DNA from: Stutzerimonas stutzeri
GTDB lineage: Bacteria > Pseudomonadota > Gammaproteobacteria > Pseudomonadales > Pseudomonadaceae
DNA length: 64,000 nucleotides
NCBI RefSeq assembly: GCF_009789555.1
Contig: NZ_CP046902.1
Location: forward strand, 2,496,001-2,560,000
Direction of reading: 5' to 3'
Below, piece after piece: positions 7,485 through 15,676 of the stretch. Below the pieces are notes generated by a model. That model was not told where the DNA came from and searched no databases. It saw nothing but the letters and a program-made list of their open reading frames with translations. Both the position numbers and the translations under genes were made by a program. Positions within the stretch are counted from its first letter, which is position 1. Every line of letters starts with the position of its first letter.

Positions 7485-9839
7485 ATGACCAAGCATCAAC
7501 AGAAGCCGGCCTCTTTCCTCGAGCGCCTGATATTCAACAATCGACCGGCCGTGATCCTGATCTGCCTGTTGATCAGCGTGTTCCTGTTCTACCAGGCCGC
7601 CCAGGTTCGTCCGTCGACCAGTTTCGAAAAGATGATCCCGCTGGGGCATCCGTACATTCAGAACATGCTCCAGCATCGCGATGACCTGGCCAACCTGGGC
7701 AATACGGTGCGGATTTCCGTTGCGGCCAAGGACGGCGACATCTTCTCCAAGGAATACATGGAAACCCTGCGTCAGATCCACGACGAGGTGTTCTATATCC
7801 AGGGTGTCGACCGCTCGAACATGAAGTCGCTGTGGAGTCCGAGTGTCCGCTGGACCGAGGTGACGGAGCAGGGCTTCGCTGGCGGCGAAGTGATCCCGCA
7901 GACCTACGACGGCTCGCCCCAGAGCCTGGGCGATCTGCGCAGCAACATTCTCAAGTCCGGGCAGATCGGGCGACTGGTGGCGAACGACTTCAAGTCCAGC
8001 ATCATCGACGTGCCGTTGATGGAGTCCTATTCGGACCCGGACGACCGCAGCAAGCTGATCAAGCTCGACTACCAGAAGTTTTCCCACGAGCTGGAAGAGA
8101 AGATTCGCGACAAGTACGAGGCGCAGAACCCGAACGTGGAAATCCACATCATCGGTTTCGCCAAGAAAGTGGGCGACCTGATCGATGGGTTGGTCGGTGT
8201 CGCGCTGTTCTTCTTCGTCGCCATCGGGATCACCCTGGCGCTGCTGCTGTGGTTCACCCGGTGTTTCAAGAGCACCATCGCCGTCGTGATCACGACGCTG
8301 ATCGCGGTAATCTGGCAGCTCGGCCTGCTGCACACGCTCGGTTTCGGCCTCGATCCCTATTCGATGCTGGTGCCGTTCCTGGTCTTCGCCATCGGCATCT
8401 CCCACGGCGTGCAGAAGATCAACGGCATCGCCATGGCCTCCGGCGAAACCGACGATCCGCTGTCAGCGGCGCGCATGGCGTTCCGTCAGCTGTTCATCCC
8501 CGGCATGGTGGCGCTGGCATCCGACGCGGTCGGCTTCGTTACGCTGCTGTTGATCGATATCGGCGTTATCCGGGAGCTGGCGATCGGCGCATCGCTGGGC
8601 GTGGCGGTGATCATCCTGACCAACCTGATCCTGTTGCCGGTCGCGATCTCCTATATGGGCATCAGCCGGCGCGCGGTCAAGCAGGCCCGCGAGGAAGCGG
8701 CCCGTAACCATCCGTTCTGGCGCTTGCTGTCGAACTTCGCCAACCCGGTGGTTGCGCCGATTTCCATCGTGATCGCCTTGCTGGCGGTCGGTGGCGGCCT
8801 CTGGTACGGCCAGAACCTGAAGATCGGCGATCTCGACCAGGGTGCGCCGGAACTGCACCCGGACTCGCGCTACAACCTCGACAACGATTTCGTGATCCGC
8901 AACTACTCCACCAGTTCCGACGTGCTGGTGGTGATGGTCAAGACCGCGCCTGAGGGTTGTGCCCACTACGACACGCTCGCCGCCATGGACGAGCTGATGT
9001 GGAAGATGGAAAACACCGAGGGCGTTCAGTCGGCGGTTTCCATGGTCACCGTGGCACGCCAGAGCATCAAGGGCATGAACGAGGGCAGCCTGAAATGGGA
9101 AACGCTGTCGCGTAACCAGTTCGTCCTCAATAGCTCCATCGCGCGTGCCGAAGGCATGTACAACAGCGATTGCTCGCTGGCTCCGGTACTGGTCTTCCTC
9201 AACGATCACAAGGCCGAGACGCTGGAGCACGTCGTCTCCGCAGCGCGTGAATTCGCCGAGGAAAATAACCGCGAAGGGCTGGAGTTCGTCCTTGCCGCCG
9301 GTAACGCCGGTATCGAAGCGGCCACCAACGAAGTCATCGGCGCATCCGAAACCACCATGCTGATCGCGGTGTACGCCGCGGTGAGTTTCATGTGTCTGCT
9401 GACCTTCCGCTCCGTGGCGGCGACGCTCTGCGTGATCCTGCCGCTGGTGCTGACTTCCATTCTGGGCAATGCCTTGATGGCGTTCATGGGCATCGGCGTG
9501 AAAGTGGCGACCTTGCCGGTGATCGCGCTGGGCGTGGGCATTGGGGTCGACTATGGCATCTACATCTACAGCCGTCTGGAATCCTACCTGCGTCAGGGCC
9601 TGACGCTGCAGGAGGCCTATTACCAAACCCTGAAGTCCACCGGCAAGGCGGTCATCTTCACCGGTATCTGCCTGGCGATCGGTGTGTTTACCTGGGTCTT
9701 CTCGGCCATCAAGTTCCAGGCCGACATGGGGTTGATGCTGACCTTCATGTTCCTCTGGAACATGGTCGGTGCGATCTGGCTGTTGCCGGCGCTGGCGCGC
9801 TTCCTGATCAAGCCGGAGAAGCTGCAGCACAAGGCGTGA
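7485..9839 (+). CDS. RND/MMPL-family exporter
   Basis: A 784-residue inner-membrane protein with the RND half-repeat plan: TM1 near residue 20, a large periplasmic loop, a block of helices at about 230-390 (VALFFFVAIGITLALLLW onward), a second TM1-like helix near 425, a second loop, and a last helix block at about 620-770. GVGIGVDYGIYIYSR in the last block is the conserved TM4-like region where the proton-relay Asp sits. At ~780 residues with short loops it resembles the MMPL/HAE3 type (lipid or hydrophobic solute exporters) more than the 1000-residue AcrB type. No membrane-fusion protein or outer-membrane channel gene is adjacent. Substrate unknown. Confidence 0.87.
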   Translation: MTKHQQKPASFLERLIFNNRPAVILICLLISVFLFYQAAQVRPSTSFEKMIPLGHPYIQNMLQHRDDLANLGNTVRISVAAKDGDIFSKEYMETLRQIHDEVFYIQGVDRSNMKSLWSPSVRWTEVTEQGFAGGEVIPQTYDGSPQSLGDLRSNILKSGQIGRLVANDFKSSIIDVPLMESYSDPDDRSKLIKLDYQKFSHELEEKIRDKYEAQNPNVEIHIIGFAKKVGDLIDGLVGVALFFFVAIGITLALLLWFTRCFKSTIAVVITTLIAVIWQLGLLHTLGFGLDPYSMLVPFLVFAIGISHGVQKINGIAMASGETDDPLSAARMAFRQLFIPGMVALASDAVGFVTLLLIDIGVIRELAIGASLGVAVIILTNLILLPVAISYMGISRRAVKQAREEAARNHPFWRLLSNFANPVVAPISIVIALLAVGGGLWYGQNLKIGDLDQGAPELHPDSRYNLDNDFVIRNYSTSSDVLVVMVKTAPEGCAHYDTLAAMDELMWKMENTEGVQSAVSMVTVARQSIKGMNEGSLKWETLSRNQFVLNSSIARAEGMYNSDCSLAPVLVFLNDHKAETLEHVVSAAREFAEENNREGLEFVLAAGNAGIEAATNEVIGASETTMLIAVYAAVSFMCLLTFRSVAATLCVILPLVLTSILGNALMAFMGIGVKVATLPVIALGVGIGVDYGIYIYSRLESYLRQGLTLQEAYYQTLKSTGKAVIFTGICLAIGVFTWVFSAIKFQADMGLMLTFMFLWNMVGAIWLLPALARFLIKPEKLQHKA

Positions 9840-9852
9840 TGTTCGCCTAGAC

Positions 9853-9888
9853 AAAAAAACCGCGGCCCTTGAGCCGCGGTTTTTTTTT
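9853..9888. terminator. Bidirectional intrinsic terminator between the RND gene and cobA
   Basis: A-tract, then ACCGCGGC, a short loop, GCCGCGGT and a T-tract. The stem has A and T tracts on opposite sides, so it can end transcription of the plus-strand RND gene and of the minus-strand cobA operon that converges on it. Confidence 0.92.
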
Positions 9889-9972
9889 GCGCCGATGCCG
9901 TCCGGCCTGTTGCGCCGCGCGTCGATGGCCATTGGCCGACGGCATCCGGCCCACGAGGTTGGGGTGTGGTGA

Positions 9973-10710
9973 TCAGGCCGTCCGGCTCAGGGCCTGCGTG
10001 ACGGTGTGTGCCGCGACATCGCCGATCACTAGGATGGCCGGGCTCTTGAGCCCGAAGCTCGCGGCATCGTGACACATGTGTCCGAGTTGCGAACGGCATT
10101 CGCGCTGCTGGGGCAGGGAAGCATTCTCGATCATCGCCACGGGGGTGCTCGGCGGCAGGCCGCCTTCGATCAGGCCGGTCTGGATCTGATGCACGCTGCT
10201 TACGCCCATGTAGACCACCAGCGTCGTGCCGGTCTTCGCCAGTGCATGCCATTCGGGGCTGCTGCCGTCGAGTGTATGCGCGGTGACCAGCGTCACGCCG
10301 CGGGCAACGCCGCGCTGGGTCAGGGATATCCCGCACTGGGTGGCGCCCGCCAGTCCGGCGGTGATGCCGTTGACCATTTCCACCTCGATTCCGCGTGCGG
10401 CGAGCCATTCAGCCTCTTCGCCGCCGCGACCGAAGATGCACGGGTCGCCGCCTTTCAGCCGCACGACGCATTTGCCCTGACGGGCGTAGCGCAGCATCAG
10501 ACGATGAATGAAGGCTTGTGGCGTCGAGCGGCAACCGCCGCGCTTGCCGACCGGAATCACCCGTGCGCTCGGACAATGTTCGAGGACGGCAGGATTGACC
10601 AGATCGTCGATCAGCACCACCTGTGCCTCGCCCATGGCCCGCACGGCCTTGAGCGTCAGCAGTTCAGGGTCACCGGGACCTGCGCCAACCAGCCAGACTT
10701 TTGCGCTCAT
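9973..10710 (-). CDS. cobA: Uroporphyrinogen-III C-methyltransferase
   Basis: A 245-residue cytoplasmic SAM-dependent methyltransferase making precorrin-2 for sirohaem (and cobalamin). Family signatures: VGAGPGDPELLT near the N-terminus (SAM-binding loop), VRLKGGDPCIFGRGGEE, and NGITAGLAGATQCGISLT. It is the single-domain form, without the CysG dehydrogenase/ferrochelatase part. It is the last gene of the flavoprotein-nitrate reductase-cobA unit, 70 bp after the reductase. Sirohaem is needed by assimilatory nitrite reductase, which explains its place in a nitrate cluster although no nitrite reductase gene is present here. Confidence 0.94.
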   Translation of the reverse strand: MSAKVWLVGAGPGDPELLTLKAVRAMGEAQVVLIDDLVNPAVLEHCPSARVIPVGKRGGCRSTPQAFIHRLMLRYARQGKCVVRLKGGDPCIFGRGGEEAEWLAARGIEVEMVNGITAGLAGATQCGISLTQRGVARGVTLVTAHTLDGSSPEWHALAKTGTTLVVYMGVSSVHQIQTGLIEGGLPPSTPVAMIENASLPQQRECRSQLGHMCHDAASFGLKSPAILVIGDVAAHTVTQALSRTA

Positions 10711-10780
10711 GTTTCCACCTCTCGTGCTGCCGTGATCGGGTCGGCGATGCGTGCTGCATGGCCTGTCATTGTGGAATCGC

Positions 10781-13480
10781 TCAAGCCACCGCCGGCGCTT
10801 TGACCAGCAGTCGCTTGATTTCCGGTACGCATGAGCCGCAGCTGGTGCCGCAACCCAGCTCCTGCTTCAAGCCATTCAGATCCAGGCCTCGTTCAATTCC
10901 GGTGCAGATCGCGTCCTGGCTGACATTCATGCAATTGCACAGGGTTTTGACGGATTGGAAGTCGCTGTCGCCCGGTGGGTTGCTCAGCGGTGCGAGCATC
11001 CAGCGGCGCAGGGCCGTATCGGCCTTGCCGTCGCTCCAGAGGGCTTTCAGCCAGTGGCGCGCGGCCGTTTCGCCGGACAGGCTCAGGGCAACGATACGGC
11101 CTTCCTCGATCCGGACCCGCTTGCCGACCCCGCGCCGCGGGTCGTCGTAGGACATCACCGGGCCCTGATCGAGGCCGAGCAACTGATCAATGCGAGCCAG
11201 TCGTTCGGCGCTTGGCGCTTCGCGGCAGGCGGCTCGAATGACCAGTGCCGCACGCTCACGTCCGGCCAGGCTGAAGCTGGCATAGGCGAACCCATCGAAC
11301 AGCGGGCGCAGCGCTTCGAAACGCTGCTGCACCGCGCCTTCCACCAGGGCGAAGAACTGCCAGGGCAGATCGACTCGCTCTACCTCGATGCCGGCGTGCT
11401 TGAGCTCGGGTTGTTTCGAGAGTGGGTCGAAGCTGGGCAGGGTGATGACATTCACGCCCAGCCCCTTGAGAAAGCGGTCGCCCCAGTGCATGGGCATGAA
11501 CGCCTGTCCGGCTCGCAGGCCGTCGTCCTTTTGCACCGGCAACACCAATTCGCCGCGACGGCTACGGATTCTGACCAGTTGACCGTCGAGCAGGCGACGG
11601 CGGCGCATGTCGTCGGCGTTCATGCCGAGGATCGCTTCTTCGACATGGCCGAACAATCGCGCGGCGGTGCCGGTACGGCTCATGCCGTGCCAGTGGTCAC
11701 GCAGGCGACCGGTGTTGAGGGTCAGCGGGAAGCGGGCCTCGCGCTTTTCCTGCGGCGCCTGGTAATGCTCGGCCAGGAAGCGCGCGCGACCATTGTCGGT
11801 GGGGAACACGCCGTCACCATAGAGCCGCGCCGTGCCGTGCCGGCTGCCGGCAGGGAAGGGCCATTGTTGCGGGCCGAGTTGGTCGATCAGCGCGTGGCTG
11901 AGTCCGGACAGGTCAAGATCGCGGCCCTTGGTGAGCAGCTTGTACTCCTCGAACAGCGCGGCGGCGGAGTCGAATCCGAACAGGCTGGCCTGGCCGGGGC
12001 GCAGCAGGGCTTCCAGGCGGCGGGCGAAGTCGCAGGTGATCGACCAGTCGGCGCGGGCCTCGCCTGGCGCGGGGACGGCGGCGCGCACGTGGCTGACACG
12101 ACGCTCCGAGTTGGTCACCGTGCCTTGCTTCTCGCCCCAACTGGCGGCGGGCAGCAGGAGGTCTGCGTAGCGACAGGTTTCGGTGGTGAAGAACGCCTCC
12201 TGCACGACGACGAAGGGGCAGGCGGCCAATGCTTCGTGGATTTTCTGCTGATCCGGCATGGATTGCGCGGGATTGGTGCAGGCGATCCAGAGTGCCTTGA
12301 TCTGCCCGCTGTGCACCGCATCGAACAGTTCGATCGCAGACAGGCCGGCGGTTTCGGGCAGACTGTCCACCCCCCAGTAAGCCGCCACTTCGGCACGATG
12401 GTCGGCGTTTCCGGCTTCGCGGTGACCGGGCAGCAGATTGGACAGGCTGCCGGTTTCGCGCCCCCCCATGGCGTTGGGTTGGCCGGTGAGGGAAAAGGGA
12501 CCGGCACCGCTGCGGCCAATCTGCCCGGTGGCCAGGTGCAGGTTGATCAGGGCGCTGTTCTTGGCGCTGCCCGAGGTTGACTGGTTCACGCCCATGCACC
12601 AGAGCGACAAAAAGCTCGGCGCGTTACCGATCATTCGTGCGCAGCGCTGCAGTTCATTCACGCTGATGCCGCAGAGGTCGGCCACCATCGACGGGTTGTA
12701 GTCGCGCGCAAGATTCTTCAGCGCATCGAAGCCGTCGGTGTGTGCGTCGATGAAGGCACGGTCGATCCAGCCTTCGCACAGCAGCAGGTGCAGAATGCCG
12801 TGGAACAGGGCGACATCGGTTCCCGGCAGGATGCCGAGGTGCAGGTCGGCCAGCTCGCAGGTGTCGGTGCGTCGCGGGTCGACGACGATGACCTTCATGT
12901 CCGGACGCTTCGCCTTGGCTTCTTCCAGGCGCCGGAACAGTACCGGGTGGGCATAGGCCATGTTGCTGCCGACGATCAGCACGCAGTCGCTCTGTTCGAT
13001 GTCTTCGTAGCTGCATGGCGGGGCGTCGGCGCCGAGGCTGCGCTTGTAGCCGACCACCGCGGACGACATGCACAGGCGCGAATTGGAGTCGATGTTGTGG
13101 GTGCCGACCAGTGCGCGGGCGAGCTTGTTGAACGCGTAATAGTCCTCGGTCAGCAACTGGCCGGAGATGTAGAAGGCGACGCTGTCAGGGCCGTGCTCGG
13201 CAATCGTCTCGGCGAACACCGTGGCGGCGTGATCCAGTGCGCTGTCCCAGTCGCTGCGGCTACGGGCCAGGCCCTTGCCCAGTCGCAGCTCGGGATAGAG
13301 TGCGCGCGCGTCAAGGTCGCCGGTCAGGTGCAGGGTCGAGCCTTTGCTGCACAGCTTGCCGAAGTTGGCCGGGTGGTTCGGGTCGCCGGCGACATCGAGG
13401 ATGCGCTCGCCGTCGTGTTCGATCAGTACCCCGCAGCCTACGCCGCAGTAGCAACAGGTCGAGGCGGTTGTCTGGCGCAT
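10781..13480 (-). CDS. nasA: Assimilatory nitrate reductase, catalytic subunit
   Basis: An 899-residue molybdopterin oxidoreductase reducing nitrate to nitrite in the cytoplasm. The N-terminal [4Fe-4S] ligands are Cys9, Cys12, Cys16 and Cys44. The central part is the Mo-bisMGD domain (VGSNMAYAHPVLFRR, WCMGVNQSTSG, FFTTETCRYADLLLPAASWGE). After the dinucleotide-binding domain (LNTGRLRDHWHGMSRTG) the C-terminus carries a BFD-like [2Fe-2S] module with CNC and CGTSCGSC, usual for the Klebsiella NasA type. ATG 13480 is preceded by AGGAAA at good spacing; ATG 13507 is an alternative. It lies 50 bp after the flavoprotein, the presumed electron donor. Gene naming varies: nasC in some pseudomonads, where nasA denotes the transporter. 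Confidence 0.95.
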   Translation of the reverse strand: MRQTTASTCCYCGVGCGVLIEHDGERILDVAGDPNHPANFGKLCSKGSTLHLTGDLDARALYPELRLGKGLARSRSDWDSALDHAATVFAETIAEHGPDSVAFYISGQLLTEDYYAFNKLARALVGTHNIDSNSRLCMSSAVVGYKRSLGADAPPCSYEDIEQSDCVLIVGSNMAYAHPVLFRRLEEAKAKRPDMKVIVVDPRRTDTCELADLHLGILPGTDVALFHGILHLLLCEGWIDRAFIDAHTDGFDALKNLARDYNPSMVADLCGISVNELQRCARMIGNAPSFLSLWCMGVNQSTSGSAKNSALINLHLATGQIGRSGAGPFSLTGQPNAMGGRETGSLSNLLPGHREAGNADHRAEVAAYWGVDSLPETAGLSAIELFDAVHSGQIKALWIACTNPAQSMPDQQKIHEALAACPFVVVQEAFFTTETCRYADLLLPAASWGEKQGTVTNSERRVSHVRAAVPAPGEARADWSITCDFARRLEALLRPGQASLFGFDSAAALFEEYKLLTKGRDLDLSGLSHALIDQLGPQQWPFPAGSRHGTARLYGDGVFPTDNGRARFLAEHYQAPQEKREARFPLTLNTGRLRDHWHGMSRTGTAARLFGHVEEAILGMNADDMRRRRLLDGQLVRIRSRRGELVLPVQKDDGLRAGQAFMPMHWGDRFLKGLGVNVITLPSFDPLSKQPELKHAGIEVERVDLPWQFFALVEGAVQQRFEALRPLFDGFAYASFSLAGRERAALVIRAACREAPSAERLARIDQLLGLDQGPVMSYDDPRRGVGKRVRIEEGRIVALSLSGETAARHWLKALWSDGKADTALRRWMLAPLSNPPGDSDFQSVKTLCNCMNVSQDAICTGIERGLDLNGLKQELGCGTSCGSCVPEIKRLLVKAPAVA

Positions 13481-13530
13481 GGCGTCGTTTCCTGGCAATG
13501 GGTTCATGGATGGGCTCGCGGGTCGGCTGC

Positions 13531-14880
13531 TCAGGCGCATGCCGTGGCGCGGTCGTCGTCGACGGACAGCCCCTGCTTCTGACGAGTATTGATGCGGGTG
13601 CCCATGCCATGGGGCGCGCTCATCGCCTTGTTCGGGGCCTGATGGGCGGTGTTGCCGAGGGTCCCTTCGCCTGAGCTGGCCGCACCGAACATCAGGTGAT
13701 CGCGAATCTGCGCCACGTTGTGATTTTCACGAAGCTGACGGAAATACCAGCCGCCATCGGCGGTGTCGCCGTAGAGGCAGGCACCGACGAGGATGTCGTC
13801 CTTGATCACCAGTTTCTTGTACACGCCGCCGATAGGGTCGGAGAGGGTGATGGTTTCGGTGCCTTCGCCGCCGATGAAATCCCCGGCGGAGAACAGGTCG
13901 ATGCCGGTGACCTTGAGCTTGGTCGCGGTGACGGAGCCGAGATAGCGTGAGAAACCGAGCATGGCCAGATGGTTGGCGCAGACCTTGGCCTGCTCGAACA
14001 AAGGCGCGACCAGCCCGTAGGCGGTGCCGCGATGGTTGGCGCATTCGCCGACGGCGTACACCCGCGGGTCGTAGGTCTGCAGGGTGTCGTTGACCAGGAT
14101 GCCGCGGTTGCAGGGAATACCCGATTGTTCTGCCAGTTCGCTGTTGGGACGGATACCGGCGGCCATCACCACCAGATCGGCATCGATCATCTCACCATCG
14201 GCGAAGCGCACGGCACGGACCCGGCCCTGGTCGTTGCCGATCAGCTCGGCGGTCTGCTTCTGCATCTTGAAACTCAGACCACGGCTTTCGAGCGCCTGCT
14301 GAAGCAGGGTGCCGGCGGTCTTGTCGAGCTGGCGTTCCATCGGCCATTCACCGATGTGCACCACGGTCACGTCCATGCCACGCAACTTCAGGCCGTTGGC
14401 CGCTTCCAGGCCCAGCAGGCCGCCGCCGATGACCACGGCATGCCTGTGGGTCCTGGCGGCATCCATCATCGTCTGGGTGTCGGCGATATCGCGATAGCCG
14501 ATCACCCCGTCGAGCCGGTTGCCAGGGATCGGCAGGATGAAAGGCGTCGAGCCGGTGGCAATGAGCAGACGGTCGTATTCGGCCTCGCTGCCGTCTTCGG
14601 CAATGACGCGGCGCCTGGCGCGATCGATCTGTGTAACCTTGCGGTTGAGCATCAGGCGGATGTTGTGTTCGGCATACCAGTCGAGGTCGTTGAGCACGAT
14701 CTCCTCGAAGGTCTGCTCATCAGCGAGGACCGGCGAGAGCAGGATACGGTTGTAGTTGGGATGGGGTTCGGCACCGAATACCGTGATGTCGTACAGGTCG
14801 GGGGCGAGCTTGAGCAGCTCTTCCAGAGTGCGAACTCCGGCCATGCCGTTGCCAATCATCACCAGCTTGAGTTTTTTCAT
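13531..14880 (-). CDS. NirB-like FAD/NAD(P)H oxidoreductase (nitrate reductase electron-transfer partner)
   Basis: 449 residues. It begins LVMIGNGMAGVRTLEELL (FAD Rossmann GxGxxG), carries IGGGLLGLEAANGLKLRG (NAD(P)H-binding Rossmann), then a NirB-like segment around EGTETITLSDPIGGVYKKL. It matches the first half of NirB but stops before the BFD iron-sulfur and sirohaem nitrite-reductase domains; the CxC/CxxC clusters are absent. It therefore cannot reduce nitrite by itself. Its position immediately before nitrate reductase suggests it passes electrons from NAD(P)H to that enzyme's C-terminal [2Fe-2S] module, as proposed for NasB/NasC-type subunits. The start ATG 14880 follows GGAGAACGGC. It is expressed from a sigma-54 promoter through an attenuated leader. 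Confidence 0.85.
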   Translation of the reverse strand: MKKLKLVMIGNGMAGVRTLEELLKLAPDLYDITVFGAEPHPNYNRILLSPVLADEQTFEEIVLNDLDWYAEHNIRLMLNRKVTQIDRARRRVIAEDGSEAEYDRLLIATGSTPFILPIPGNRLDGVIGYRDIADTQTMMDAARTHRHAVVIGGGLLGLEAANGLKLRGMDVTVVHIGEWPMERQLDKTAGTLLQQALESRGLSFKMQKQTAELIGNDQGRVRAVRFADGEMIDADLVVMAAGIRPNSELAEQSGIPCNRGILVNDTLQTYDPRVYAVGECANHRGTAYGLVAPLFEQAKVCANHLAMLGFSRYLGSVTATKLKVTGIDLFSAGDFIGGEGTETITLSDPIGGVYKKLVIKDDILVGACLYGDTADGGWYFRQLRENHNVAQIRDHLMFGAASSGEGTLGNTAHQAPNKAMSAPHGMGTRINTRQKQGLSVDDDRATACA

Positions 14881-14945
14881 GCCGTTCTCCGCGCCGGGCC
14901 GGTGCTGATCGCGACCCGGCCATGCCGTTGAAAAATCCAACAACG

Positions 14946-15035
14946 AAAAAAGGCGTCCCACCGGTTACCCGGTGAGGACGCCTTTGTCCTTGTTTTCCGT
15001 ATTCGGAGCCCGGCCCTCTACGTTGAAGGCCCGGC
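14946..15035 (-). promoter_or_regulatory. NasT-type antitermination leader of the flavoprotein-nitrate reductase-cobA operon
   Basis: Read on the minus strand. Hairpin P1 (15035-15008) is a long GC stem with a G-G mismatch closing the hexaloop AACGUA. Hairpin P2 (14989-14976) is GGAC / GUCC closing hexaloop AAAGGC. Both loops have A at position 1 and G at position 4, the signature bound by ANTAR domains. The 3' arm of P2 is also the 5' arm of a terminator (14985-14946): AAAGGCGTCC pairs with GGACGCCTTT through an inner ACCGG/CCGGT extension, followed by a U-run. P2 and terminator exclude one another, so NasT binding would permit read-through. Confidence 0.87.
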
Positions 15036-15054
15036 TTGATGTGGAGTCATGCAA

Positions 15055-15070
15055 TGCAGAGGCTGTGCCA
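15055..15070 (-). promoter_or_regulatory. Sigma-54 promoter of the nitrate reductase operon
   Basis: On the minus strand TGGCACAGCCTCTGCA matches the -24 GG and -12 GC elements of RpoN promoters at the exact 10-base spacing between the two doublets; one mismatch in the TTGC box. The predicted transcript start is near 15044, just before hairpin P1 of the leader. Confidence 0.8.
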
Positions 15071-15134
15071 ACCTTGGGTTACCTGGGTTTTTCGGGTGTT
15101 TGGGTGGATTGACAGGGTTTGAAGCGGCTCTTTC

Positions 15135-15171
15135 TGCACTTATATGATGCGTGTCGCGCAGTGCTGGTGCA
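15135..15171 (-). promoter_or_regulatory. Two NtrC-like enhancer dyads
   Basis: TGCACTTATATGATGC at 15135-15150 and GCGCAGTGCTGGTGCA at about 15156-15171 each resemble the NtrC consensus (TGCACY-N5-GGTGCA). Their centres are about two helical turns apart, and they lie 65-100 bp upstream of the sigma-54 promoter. The assignment is by consensus only. Confidence 0.5.
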
Positions 15172-15364
15172 GCGGCTCGACGGGTTGTGTGCAATTGACC
15201 GTTGACAGCAACCGTGTCGCTTTTTATTGTTTCGCCCATGCGCCGATTTAGTCAGCTACTTGCGGGGCGCCTGGAGCCGAAGGCTTCGAAATACCGCTAA
15301 AGCGCTGGTTCGGTGTCGCCTCCCACCGCTGCCCAGCGGAATCCTCGAGGCGGGATCTCTCCCA

Positions 15365-15676
15365 ATGAATGCATTACAACGCGCTCCTCTACGTCTGGCC
15401 CCGATTACTGGCGGGCTGGTTCGCAGCAACCCGAAAATCCTCCTTGGCGGCAGCCATCAGCCCTCGCTGCTGCGTTATCTCGACGGTTGGCCCAGGCGCT
15501 GGGGCAAGCCGCGGGCGTTTCTCGTTCAATTCGCCGGGGCCGATGAATCGCTGGCGCAGTTCGCGGCGGACAGTTTCGATCTGGCGGTGATCCAGGCCCC
15601 CCATGGCGAGCGTCTTGATGAGTGCATTCGGGAGCTGACGCGAGTGGCGCGGCAGGGATTGATCCTGCGGCGCTAG
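15365..15676 (+). CDS. Small hypothetical protein, methyltransferase-core-like
   Basis: 103 residues on the opposite strand to the rest of the nitrate island. The second half (QFAADSFDLAVIQAPHGE, then ECIRELTRVARQGLILRR) looks like the post-SAM part of a class I methyltransferase: a DLV-type strand, then an L-x-E-x-x-RV-x-x-G-G block. The N-terminal SAM-binding glycine loop is not evident, so it may be a truncated or degenerate methyltransferase or an unrelated small fold. The stop TAG overlaps the stop of the convergent PP2C-kinase gene in CTAG. The ribosome-binding site is weak and the start uncertain; the frame is open back to 15227. Confidence 0.55.
   Translation: MNALQRAPLRLAPITGGLVRSNPKILLGGSHQPSLLRYLDGWPRRWGKPRAFLVQFAGADESLAQFAADSFDLAVIQAPHGERLDECIRELTRVARQGLILRR

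Noticed and set aside
8463..9932. 489-codon minus-strand ORF
   Set aside because: Mirror of the RND exporter; His/Gln/Asp-rich nonsense composition.
10955..12580. 541-codon plus-strand ORF
   Set aside because: Antisense shadow of the nitrate reductase gene; composition is biased (Ala/Gly/Arg/Gln) without family motifs, as in other high-GC mirror frames.
13969..14931. 320-codon plus-strand ORF
   Set aside because: Mirror of the flavoprotein gene, also running through its ribosome-binding site.
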